Below, piece by piece: positions 13,170 to 23,560 of a stretch of 64,000 nt of DNA (positions are counted from its first letter, which is position 1; every line of letters begins with the position of its first letter). The stretch is from Perca fluviatilis (Eukaryota; Chordata; Actinopteri; Perciformes; Percidae), in NCBI RefSeq assembly GCF_010015445.1, contig NC_053127.1, positions 26,749,215 through 26,813,214 on the forward strand. Direction: 5' to 3'. The notes under the pieces were generated by a model. That model saw only the letters and a list, made by a program, of their open reading frames with translations. It did not search any database and had not been told where the DNA came from. A program made the position numbers and the translations under genes.

Positions 13170-13712
13170 GTTAGATGTTTGGTTCGCTCCTTTTTCTACC
13201 AGCTGAGGAACATTGCTACACATTGTGTCTCCAGCTGAGTTGGAAATGATTATTCATGCGTTTTATTTCCTCCTGTCTTGATTAATGCAATTCTCTTTTG
13301 CCTCTTCTGCCTGGGTAAAAGAACCCTAAATTGCCTACACTGGTCCAAAAATCTGCTGCCAAGCTTTTGACCAAGTCCTCCAAAAGGTATCATTTTGATT
13401 TATTTATACTGGCTTTCCACCAAATTTAGAATCAAGTTTGAGATTCTCGTGATCACGTTCAGACACTCGCATTGTCAGGCGCTTGAGCTACTGTACATTA
13501 AAGAGATGCTGCAGCCCTACATCAGCATCCGGTCTCTAAGGTCCTCTGATCAGGGATTGTTAGTCGTTCCTCACTCCAGGCTCAAGACAAAAGAAGACTG
13601 AGCTTTTGACGCTTCAGCTCCTAAACTTTGGAACTCTCTCTCATTAAACTCAAGATCTGTGCACACTTTTAAAAAGCAAGTGCTATGTAAATAAACTTAT
13701 TATTATTATTGT
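13170..13712 (+). mobile_element. LINE (L2-like) 3' fragment, dead
   Basis: Translated in several frames it gives the same C-terminal reverse transcriptase phrases as the copy at 39868: SAAKLLTKSS, then SIRSLRSSDQGLLVVPHSRLK in the open stretch at 13395-13601, then a PKLWNSL-like phrase. Stops and frameshifts interrupt it. It ends in a TTATTATTATTATTG tail near 13697-13712, as expected for the LINE 3' end. Confidence 0.8.
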
Positions 13713-14374
13713 TATTGGTGCTGCTAAGCCCAGACCTGTCTTATTCTGAGCCCTTAACTGCATCTCATGGCAAGTGGAACTAGCTTAGCTGTCATCAGGG
13801 GACTAATTAGCTTGTCACTTATAATTATCTCCCTTGCCAATATTAGTGAAAAACAAGGTTTCCTGGTTTTATGGGATATTTTTCAGGTTTTGGTGACAGC
13901 ACAAGCTTCCAATAGCTGTTGGACTGTTGACCCCAGTTTTCTGATGAAATATATTAGAAATTCATATTTCTGCAAGCAGAAAGCTTTTGTGAGTTATGTT
14001 TTGTAAAGCAGCTACTTGATCTTTTGTATTTTCCACTCCATCGCTGCCCTCTGGCCATGGACTCCAGCACTTTGATGCATTTTGTGAGGTTGCTCATTGC
14101 ATCAAAGTGTACGAAACAATATTGTTAAAAAGAATGATTTTCTATCTCTTACTGAGACATACAGTTTGCTCTTTTGCAAAACTTTGGTAAGGAATATGGA
14201 AAGAATCTCCCCAAAGTGTGTCCCTACACCCTCTCCTTACACTATTTGCTATTTTTCCTGGTAAGTGCTTTCTTTCTTGTGTATTTGTTAATTTTCTCAA
14301 GTTACTGATTTTTAATGAATATCTCCTTTTAAGTCATATTTGATGAGTTATCACAATTAGCGTTCGCTAATTCA

Positions 14375-14513
14375 TTCGCGTTCGGGTTAGAATCCGACCT
14401 GCTGCTCTTTGCTGAGTGTCATCCCCCATCTCTCTCTTTCATGTCTATCCACTGTCACTAGCTACTTAATAAAGGGAAAAGCCCCAAAAATTATCTTAAA
14501 AAAAACAAAGAAT
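14375..14513 (+). repeat. tRNA-derived SINE, 5'-truncated
   Basis: It begins within the B-box-like region (GGGTTAGAATCCGACCTG), continues with the body (CTCTTTGCTGAGTGTCAT, CTCTCTCTTTCATGTC) and ends with AATAAAGGGAAAAGCCCC, AAAAATTATC and an A-rich tail. It belongs to the same family as 37113-37312 and lacks the A-box half. Confidence 0.75.
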
Positions 14514-17500
14514 CTAAAGGCCAGGTTTTGCATGTAGGTGGTTTTATGTCTTTACCAGTGTTCAAACCCTTTAAGAGGTGCACCCACCCATCCCTTAACC
14601 TCTGCTTCAACTGTTTTTGCTTGTTGGCTGCCAATGGCCTCAAAGCGAGCCTAATATTTGTTTAGCTCACCTGCTATAGACGTATTAGCACTTGACAAGG
14701 AGGAGGGTGGGCTTGTAATCTCTCATAGTTCTTAGACCTTGCTACATGGTTCTGGGGTTGCCCTCTTGGAATTGTAGTTCCACTTTCTTCCCGAAGTCCC
14801 CTTTTGCCTCCTTTTCTGCTCTTCCCACATTGTAGGCTGCTGCTTTATAATTGTGTTTCCAGACTGCAGTCCTAATTTGAAGGCTGCAGCCCGTTTGTTT
14901 ATGGCATTCTGGATGGTTCTCGTAATCCATGTATAAATAATCAGTAGCTAGCTGCATTATCTGCAAAGAAGTTGTGCTTTTCTTTGCCAGGTGGTAAAAT
15001 AAGGTGTCTTCATCCAGCTACTTTCCGATCATGGATATGTAATGTGATATAGCAAATAATTTATTGCTCGATTTTAAAATGTGTCTGTTTCCATGAAATA
15101 AAAACAATGTGAAATGTGAAGTGAATTTTGCTTTGTGCTCATGTTTCATGCTTTGTTCCAAACTGAATTATCACAGAGTGACTAATGATACCTTCTGCAA
15201 AACAACCTCTCTGAAAACATGCAGATGTCTTTCAGCAGTATCTAAACGCTATTTAAAGGGCACAAAACATTTGATTTCTGGCTGAAAAACAACCTTACCG
15301 GATTTGTTTTTGTTGCCATGGTAACTGTTCCGCTACTGTGTATCCATGGATGTTAGTAGACGTTTTTACGGTTACGGTCCTGCTGAGCTTCCTTTTTGGC
15401 AGACACTTGGATATTTATTTTTAGCTTGGCATAAATTCATTAAAATGTTCAGTGAACCACTTGTTGTATTGTTGCTTTACATCACTCTATGTGTAGTCTC
15501 TGTTGCCTTCCAGCATCAAGGTAAATAAAAACATGTAGTCACAATTAAAACTGTTACACACTCATACATGTTTGTGTCTTATTTGTTCCTCAAGAAACCA
15601 AATGGGGCATCACCTGCCAATCTGTGAGCTGTTCACTTTATTGCTTTTTCAGATATTTGTATGGCATATAGGGCAGTTAGAAAAAAGCACCATAATACTG
15701 CTGTATAACAGTGATATAGTGGGCTTGTCAGGACAAACTGAATCCTGTTAGACAACAAGCTCTAGGAGGTTCTTGAGTGGCAGCATCTGTGCACAATTAA
15801 CCCCAGTATCCAACAGCCTCTTAACATGAAGCCGTTTGACATTATGTCAGTGAAGTGCTGTAAACTGAAATGTATACATTAGGTTTGAATACTTCTATGC
15901 CACACTGTGTCCTTTTAATTTAGGCCCAGGGGGCAGCAGGTCAGGGGATATTAAATTGATAATTTGATTGGTCTTGTTTTTTTAGTGTATTGATAGCATA
16001 GCTGATGACTTCAACACCCCTCTGTACCCTTAGGCTGGTCAAGCAAGTGCTGCAATATCCCGCCAAACACTGCCACTGTTAGCTGTTCAGTGCACTGATG
16101 CAGCTGTGACCAGGCTGTGCCTTAATCCCCACTGTGCTACTGTAACTGGGGTTAATGAGTTTCAGTCCAGCTTGCAATAATAGTCCTGCTGGGAATCTTT
16201 AAATCTAGGAGCAGATTGAATGACTTGACCTCTTTTTTTAATTGTACACACAACAGTAGTTTTGCAGTTGCAGTTCAATAAGGAATGTTCTCTCCATCAA
16301 ATGTGTTATGATGGATGCCAAAGCCTATGTGCAGAAAATAAAACCATAGGAGGAATTTAGGATTCTGCTTTAAGAGCGAGTCATTTGTAAATCAATAGTG
16401 CAGTTAGACACCTAATGTCACCATCTGTTGCTGCCTCTGCTACTCGTTTGTTGCCATCTTGTGGACAATTTAAAACCTGTCAGTCTTCATTTGCACTAAT
16501 ACACCAATTAAAATGTTCCTGGGATCTCATATACAGATTTAACCTTGGTGAGCTCAAATGAATTACCATAACAACTGACATGGAAAAAGTTCAACTGTAA
16601 ACTGATTTAAAAAAAAATAAATAAAAAAGCAGGTTTTCAGGGATGCAGCAGTGAATGTGCCAGACTAATGCAAGAGTCATGTAAATAATAAATAATCCCT
16701 CTTTGTCATTAACATTATCATGATTTTGAGTTCTGCATAATTGGCTTAAAGGCTGAAAGCTGTTATCAGTGACTGTATTTACATAATCATAAAGAAGGAC
16801 AGCAACATTTCATTTTGTACTCACATGTATTTCAAAACATTTTAATTCCTCTCTATGTATGTCTCCTGCAGTTACCAGCTGCATCAAATAAAAAAGAATA
16901 CATTATATAACCATTTAAAAGAGTATTTTCTATCATTGAAATATGGAAAATGAAATCATCATTAACAATGTGTACCTCTATTTTAACACTTGTTTCAATC
17001 AGCTCACATTACAACATATAGTGTTCCGCAAATTATCTTGGCATCTAGCTGAAGTACTTTGGGTTTTCACTCACAAGGTTTTATGTCATGCCTTTGCAGT
17101 GTGACAACAGGAATGTGGAAGTACTTCAGGAGCTGCATTCACTCATAATCACCACTTGTGGGCAGTCTAAAGCTGGCAATGAGGCAACAACAGGTCTACA
17201 TACTCTGTGTGACAAGTGACAAACCATCCTGCTAGGTTTAATAAGAGGGTTGATAACTCTTTTTATTGCATGTAATACATGACGCATTGCACTGAGGGTG
17301 TTCCATCCACAAAATCAATGATCAATATACACGTTTCAGCTATCTCGCCTTTATTAGTGGTGTGTGATGTTGTTTACACTTTCCGTTGATCAATTATCTG
17401 ACCAACAGATCACGATAGATACTAAGCATACAAAACAAAATCACCATCATCTTTATTACAAAATACAGAAACTATATAAAGAAATATAAATGCCTATAAA

Positions 17501-18845
17501 CACAGAACGTACTGTATTACAAATAAATATAAATCTAAAAATATATATCTCAATTTTTCAAAACAAAGCAGCAAATTCTGTATTCTCACAACCTCATTTT
17601 TTAACCTTATTTTTCAAAACATAGTATCCTTACATTTCTTCAATCTCTAACTACTGAATAACCTTAACCCATTTTAAAGTCCATATGTGTTTGACCAGAA
17701 CACATTCATCCTTTAATCTTTTACATTTCCAACAATAAAACATGAAAAAGTCCAAGTGGGGCTGACTACTTTTTATAGGCAGTGTAAATAATGTAGAGTG
17801 GAGAAGGCTTATCTTTCTACACACCAAAGTGTGTTTCATACTGATAGCAATAGCCTTGATGGGACTAACAACTGTGTAGGGTCCTTTGGTATCCCTCAGC
17901 CAAACCAATGTCTAAGCCAAAGTCCAATTTGACAATAACTTGCCAAAGTAGCAAACACTTGCAAAATGCATTTTAGATGCTTTACTGTAGTTAATAATAT
18001 TACATGGCTGAACATCAAGTAAGGTAGTTTTAATGAGAGAGAACATGTTCACTCTGAGGCCAGAGGACCAACCTTTTTTGGACTTCTTATGGTGGTTTTG
18101 GTCCAGACACACTCATGTGGTGCTGATTTCTAAACTACTGGCTCAAGAAGGAGCCAAAAGCTTTCAGCCCAAGGCTGTCTGGCAGCCTTCAGCACATGTG
18201 GCATCTAACTGCAGTTACAACTGTATTACTAACTTAAGAAACTGATAAGCAAACTATGTTAGGTGTTTCACTGTGACACAGAGAGGAAACTGTGTAGCTG
18301 CTTCAGGTGGATTACTCCAACCAAACTTGTGTGTTTCTCATTACCTGTTATTTTATGGTTTAACCAGTTTAACAATCCAAATTGCTTTAGGAATGATACA
18401 AGTGAGAAAGTCATTAGCATTATCATCTTGACGCAGTTTGACCAGACTGCAGGGAATCCCCGACCACTGACAACACAGTAAACCAAAATAGACCAGCAAC
18501 CTCTGCTTAACCAGTCGAAAGCTAACATACTAACCCAGATTGCTGAATACCACCCATTCACTGCTGTGTGCTGTAACCCAAATCGCATTTTTCACACCAT
18601 ATTTACATGACAAGCCATCAGCCATATGTAGTGCTACAGAATGTGCTGTATATACAAGCATGATAATCCAAATAAATTGCCAGGTCTTTTCATTTTAAAA
18701 TGTGGGCAGCGATTCAGAGGTATGGAACAAGGCACCATGTGTACACAGTCATAATCCAGTGTAGATCAGCAATGTATCCAGTGAGACACATGCAGCATAA
18801 CATTCTTTCATTTTTTATACTTTAATGTGTCAATACATATTGGGT

Positions 18846-19129
18846 AACACTTTATTTGAAGGGGTTCGCATAAGACTGACATGACACCGTCATAACTATG
18901 ACATGGCACCTGTCATGAACATGAAGGGGTCTTTTTGAATGTTCAAGACTGTTGTCATTAAGTGTCAGGTAAATTATGTCTATTTTAATGCTAAGTTGGC
19001 ATTGTTTGAGATGTTTGTGTTATGACAACTTGACATTAACGAGACAATATACCTGTCAATGTCTTTGTTATGACAACTTGACACAAACCAAGACAACATA
19101 ACCTGTCATATATATATATATATATATAT
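18846..19129 (+). repeat. Dispersed teleost repeat with GTCAT/TGACA periodic motif
   Basis: It opens with GGGTAACACTTTATTTGAAG and is built from many short copies of CATGACA, TGTCAT and TATGACAACTTGACA. I recognise this as a repeated fish sequence type but cannot name the family. It ends in a (TA)n run at 19109-19129, where a second element begins. A continuation is likely at about 19780-19840 (GTTAACATTAAG...TTAGCTGTCAT). Confidence 0.5.
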
Positions 19130-19701
19130 CCCCTTGACGCCTGAATTTATTCACAATTATATAAACAAAATATTATGTGTGTTTCTGGCTCCAAGCTGAT
19201 GCTAAATGAGGTTGAGATTGTTAATTTGTCTATAGCATATGGAATAGATATAAATTTAGGTATGATGCAAATTAGCGACAACAGGCATTATGGTAAAATT
19301 CTTTACAAAATGGTAAAATTAATAAAACACATAGTAGATTTAATTCATGTAACAAAGTTGTTAGAACTTCTAAACTGTAATTGACAAATACATGGATCTT
19401 GACAACGGCAAGAAAGAAAACACTCTCCTACTCCCTAACATTGACAGTAGTTTCTTTAGGGTTAGGGGTAGGGTTAGGTGTAGGGTTAGGGTTAGGGGTA
19501 GGGTTAGGTTTAATTTCGCTTCCGTGAACCGGATGTATCTCCCACTCCGACCGGTCCTACGAGAAACCAGTGCATGCAAAAGGTTCCGAGGTATGTATCG
19601 CATGTAAACAAACCGGCATTGGGGGGAATACACACGCTATCTCGCCTGCAGTCGGAATGGAAGGGGTTTGATGCAAATCAGCGACAGTCGGCGTTAAGGG
19701 G
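19130..19701. mobile_element. Element inserted in TA repeat, with short inverted ends and telomere-like tract
   Basis: The segment is bounded by an inverted pair, CCCCTTGACGCC at 19130-19141 and GGCGTTAAGGGG at 19690-19701 (one mismatch), and is flanked on both sides by TA dinucleotide runs. A motif close to GATGCAAATYAGCGACA occurs twice in direct orientation (about 19264 and 19671). A telomere-like tract lies at 19456-19511. No transposase frame is present. It may be a non-autonomous transposon or a satellite fragment. Confidence 0.45.
19456..19511 (+). repeat. Interstitial telomere-like (TTAGGG-type) tract
   Basis: About nine consecutive GGGTTA or GGGGTA or GGTGTA units, mostly perfect TTAGGG or TTAGGGG. 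It is far from a chromosome end in this window, since unique genes lie on both sides. Confidence 0.85.
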
Positions 19702-19844
19702 ATATATATATATATATATATATGTATATGTATATGTATATGCCTAATTATCAAACTATATGCCTATTTATCAAACTATTTGATTTTATGTGTTAACATT
19801 AAGCTATCATTAAGTGGTTGTTTCTAACATTAGCTGTCATAAGA

Positions 19845-20579
19845 CCATAGAGAGCCGAAGTCACGCCCTTCTACTTCGGGCCAATGGGACCTATCTTTCG
19901 AAAAAATATGAATGAGAGTCAATGGAGAGATAATAATATTTTTTTTCATCCCGTTTGAATTGAGCTATGGATTACAAATATGATGTTCGTCAATTTAGAA
20001 GATAATTTTTTTAACTGAAGAAAGTCTGTTTGTTGTTAAACTGTTGAAGTATAAGACTGTGAAAATACGTAAGTACAAAGACTACACACTGACACTTAAA
20101 TGTCTCATGGATGACGTCCCGCTGAAGCTACGATGTCTGTGTGTATTGCGTACCGGGGATGTAACGTTACTCTAATGAGGAGAGGATCTCTGGCTTGTTC
20201 TTTTGCTTATCTGCTGAAAACACTTCACTGGATAAAACACAGCAGGTAAGATAACGTTACATGTGTTGTGAAACAGAGCTAAGCTAGCTAGCTAGCGAGC
20301 AAGTTGAGTATCTAGCAGGTGACGTAAATTGTGTGAGACGAGAGATGTAGTTCATTGAGCGGTTTCACACAAAACTAAGTGGTCATATGACAAACCTTCG
20401 GCCAACTGAGACTTTCTTTGGTTGAAAAATTATCTTTTAAATTGACGATCATATTTGTAATCCATGGCTCAATTCAAACGGGATCAAAAAATAATTATTA
20501 TCTCTCCATTGACTCTCATTCATATTTTTTCCAAATTAAGGTCCCAGGAGGTCCATCGGCCATTTCTGCTCTCTATTAT
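19845..20579. mobile_element. MITE with long (about 165 bp) inverted repeats
   Basis: The left arm, about 19845-20012, and the right arm, about 20415-20579, are inverted copies. They share AATATGAATGAGAGTCAATG, GAGAGATAATAAT, TCCCGTTTGAATTGAGC, ATGGATTACAAATATGAT and AGATAATTTTT with a few differences. The interior (about 400 bp) has no coding potential. This is a foldback-type non-autonomous DNA transposon. The outer ends read ATAGAGAGC on both arms. Confidence 0.8.
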
Positions 20580-20859
20580 AATTGTGTCATGAATATTTTT
20601 CCTTGACCTCAAGTAAAGTGAAACAATTTGGACTTGTCAATAAGATAAAAGTCATAAAAGTTCTAAGACCAGTTTGACGACAATGAATGCAGTACCAAGG
20701 TGATTTAATATGTTTTGGACATATTAGGACTGTAGTTAGCTGCCGTTGGCTAGTTAGCTTGGTTAGCTGTACAGCTGTCCAATTAGCCAACTCAGTCCCA
20801 GGGTGCAAAGAGCCAAACCTGGAAAGAAAACCATCTCTTTAATGTATCCCTTGTCATAA

Positions 20860-21060
20860 AATTGGCCTCCTGTGTAAGTTTTGGAAGCTGTTTATTTTTT
20901 CAAAATCTAATCTGTGCATCATTGAGTCCAAGTGGATATTTGTGCCAAATTTGAATAAATTCCCTTCAGGTGTTCCTGAGATATCGCGTTCACAAGAACA
21001 GGACGTACAGAAGGATGGACAAACAACCTGAAAACATAATGCCGGCCCTGAGGCAAAAAT
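20860..21060 (+). repeat. Teleost dispersed repeat (ATATCGCGTTCACAAGAA type)
   Basis: It contains the phrases GTGCCAAATTTGAATAAATTCCC, TGAGATATCGCGTTCACAAG and CAACCTGAAAACATAATGCC, which I recognise as a widespread fish repeat of unknown class. The open frame across it (20970-21353) is therefore not taken as a gene. Confidence 0.55.
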
Positions 21061-21865
21061 GTGATAATGTGCACCCAAGTAGCCAAAAAGGAAACAACAG
21101 GTTGTTGCTCTTTAGGGGTTGCTATACTAATCAGTTATTGAAGACCTGCTATAATCTGGGTTATGACAGTATGAATCCAAGTGTCCGCAGCTGGTTGGCT
21201 AACAAGCTAATATTTTGTACTACTGAAGGAGGAGAAATGCCGGAGCTGACAGGATCTAGAGATGGTCTGTTTCCTGTCTCCTACAAAGCTGATCAAATGC
21301 TTCCCCCTGTCTGGATCCAGCACATGATCGATTCCCACTTCTGCAGATTATAATCCATTCATAAGAAGATATTTTGAACATAATGGGTGGTCATCTCAGC
21401 TCAGCTGTGGGTGTGTCAGACAAAAAAAGGTTGGGAACTACTGCATTACATCATCACATCGCCCCTGTCCTGACCGTTACATTTAATTAACAGAAGAGAA
21501 CAAGGACTATAATAAGACAGTGATGAAGTACTTTCACAAATGCTGTGTGTTGTTTTTGTGATGTAGGTGATCCTTACAGACTTTGGCATTTGTCAAAGAA
21601 ATAATGTACATGGTAAAATTGAGTGAATTGCTAATAGAGTGGAGAATTGAAAGAAATCACAGGTGATTGAGAGCAACACCCTCTAAGAAACAGACTTGCA
21701 GTACATTACATGAAGTGACGGACGAGTGAAGGCTCTGGTGAAAGAGGGAGGAAGAGAAATGGAAAGAGAGAGAGCTGCAGACAAAAGAGAAAACATTTGC
21801 AGCCTGCCCTACCCCCTCATCACTCCCTGGGGAACGAGGGATTATGGAAATGGTTAAATGCAAGA

Positions 21866-21907
21866 GAGAGGGAGACTGACAGACAGAGAGAGGAGGAGGA
21901 GGAGGAG

Positions 21908-21956
<49 letters not shown>

Positions 21957-21960
21957 AGAG
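21866..21960. repeat. (GA)n/(GAG)n tract
   Basis: Purine-only run of GAG and GA units, about 95 bp, upstream of cnih2. Confidence 0.9.
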
Positions 21961-23300
21961 AGAGCAACTAAGAGAGGGAGGAAGACAGAGCAATGCTATT
22001 GGTTGACCGTTATAACATCAAGCGTGATAGAAATATTTCTCTCGCAGTCTAAGAAATAGAGGTAGAGACCGAGACAGTAGACTCAGGAAACACATTCAGG
22101 TCTGTTTTCAAAAAGATCAGAAGAAAGAGGACTTAAGAAAGAAAGAAAGAAAGGCAAATGAGAAAGGGGTAGATAATAGAAAGGTGGACTAATTAACTTA
22201 TGACTTCTGAGGGCTGTGGAGATTTTTGCTTAAGAAGAGAAGAGATTTCTAAGTCAGAGTAAATGCGACTCAACATGTAGATTCTGCAGGTTCCTGGTTA
22301 AATTCCCCCCCTTTCCCCCCCCCCGAGAATTTATTACCCTGCACGTCAGCAAAGACAAATCTCAATGATTTTGGAGAAATCTGAGGGATGCGTCTGAGAG
22401 AAAGATGCAGAGCAGAGAATTGTGACATGGTGCCGACCCAAATTGACAGAGACGAGGACAGATTGGACTGTTCAGTGGCAGACACGTCTCCAACCAGACA
22501 CAGGTATTCTCTCCTCGATATTAAGATCGGTCAAGATATTTATTCATGCTAACTCAAACTATCTTATTTATTGTACTCTGATCTTGTATTTGTAAGTCCT
22601 CTTGGATGTGTGATATTGGCATTGTAATGTTAAATAGCTGTTTCATTTGAAACCTGATTCCAATATTTGCTGCCTCATTGGTTTATAATTATTATTTTAT
22701 ACTATATTATTTTATTGTGAAATCACATGTAATTTGCTTTGTCAGAATATAACTAACTGTCTAATGTGCAAAGCAATACCTTGTGTATTTAGCAAACGAT
22801 CAGATTGATGTGGGGATTAATCATTTCCCCAAAATGTAGTAATAAACCAAGAGACTGTCTCTGTAAATTATAACACACAAATAATCTGCAAACTACGGTT
22901 GTTAACAAGTGCGTTAAATGTGATTTAGATATATGCGTCATTAATGGTGTTCTTGATTTAGAGCAACAGATGAACTGAAAGCCATACGACAAACTACTGA
23001 ACTATCACAAGCCATAACCATCTTAGTCCATAATCCTCAGTGTTTTTAAAACGCAGAGCTGCGCTTAGTATCGACAAGAATCCTGTGCTTCTGCTGTCAG
23101 CGTGTCAGTCAGACACTTTGAGGCTTGCGTTGCTGTAAGGAAAAAAATGTGTAGGCTTGGTCTAAAAAGAAACTACATGGAGGAGGAGGAGGAGGAGACA
23201 GACATCTTGCCTGTCAGAGACTAAAAAAGAGCATCAGGCCAACGACAGACAACTGTGGTTGTGAACAGACAAATAAGTGCTTCCTAAATCAAAGCAACAC

Positions 23301-23560
23301 AGTGGTTGTGCTGCTGTCACACAAAAAGAGACAAAGACATGAGTGGAAGATCAGGAAGCCAAGCTGGTTATTGATTTTTACTAAAACTGAGTGTTCTACC
23401 TACCTGGACAACACAGACTCCTCCTTGCATCGGAGGGGGAAACAGACAATAACCTCCACTAAAAGGAGGGAGGGCAATCGCCAGATAGAGAAAGAGAGCA
23501 GGGGAGAAATCCCCTCTCTCTCTCTCGACCCATCTCGTCGTCAGGCTGGCGGGCTCTGCC
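23301..23560 (+). promoter_or_regulatory. cnih2: Probable 5' UTR or upstream flank of cnih2
   Basis: This segment leads into the first coding exon. An in-frame TAG stop lies at 23486-23488 and no in-frame ATG occurs between it and the GTG at 23561. A pyrimidine run (about 23511-23540) followed by CGTCAG (ending 23544) could be a splice acceptor, which would make an upstream exon supply the start. CpG content is moderate. The transcription start is not visible. Confidence 0.4.

Larger units (their letters stand above)
10201..23300. other. Intergenic region between two divergent genes
   Basis: This lies between the exchanger (minus) and cnih2 (plus), which point away from each other. I find no supported protein-coding gene. 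Open frames here are short, lack homology I recognise and overlap repeats. Contents are a GA tract (10949-11005), L2 and SINE remnants (13.2-14.5 kb), a nested repeat cluster (18.8-20.6 kb), a teleost dispersed repeat (20.86-21.06 kb) and GA/GAG tracts (21.87-21.96 kb). The stretches 11.8-13.1 kb and 14.6-18.8 kb show nothing I can name. Confidence 0.6.

Noticed and set aside
17651..18588. Overlapping open frames of 66 to 106 codons
   Set aside because: They lie on both strands with no shared motif, splice sites or codon signature; consistent with chance in AT-rich DNA.
20970..21353. 127-codon open frame on the plus strand
   Set aside because: Its first third lies in a known fish dispersed repeat; no homology or splice context was seen.
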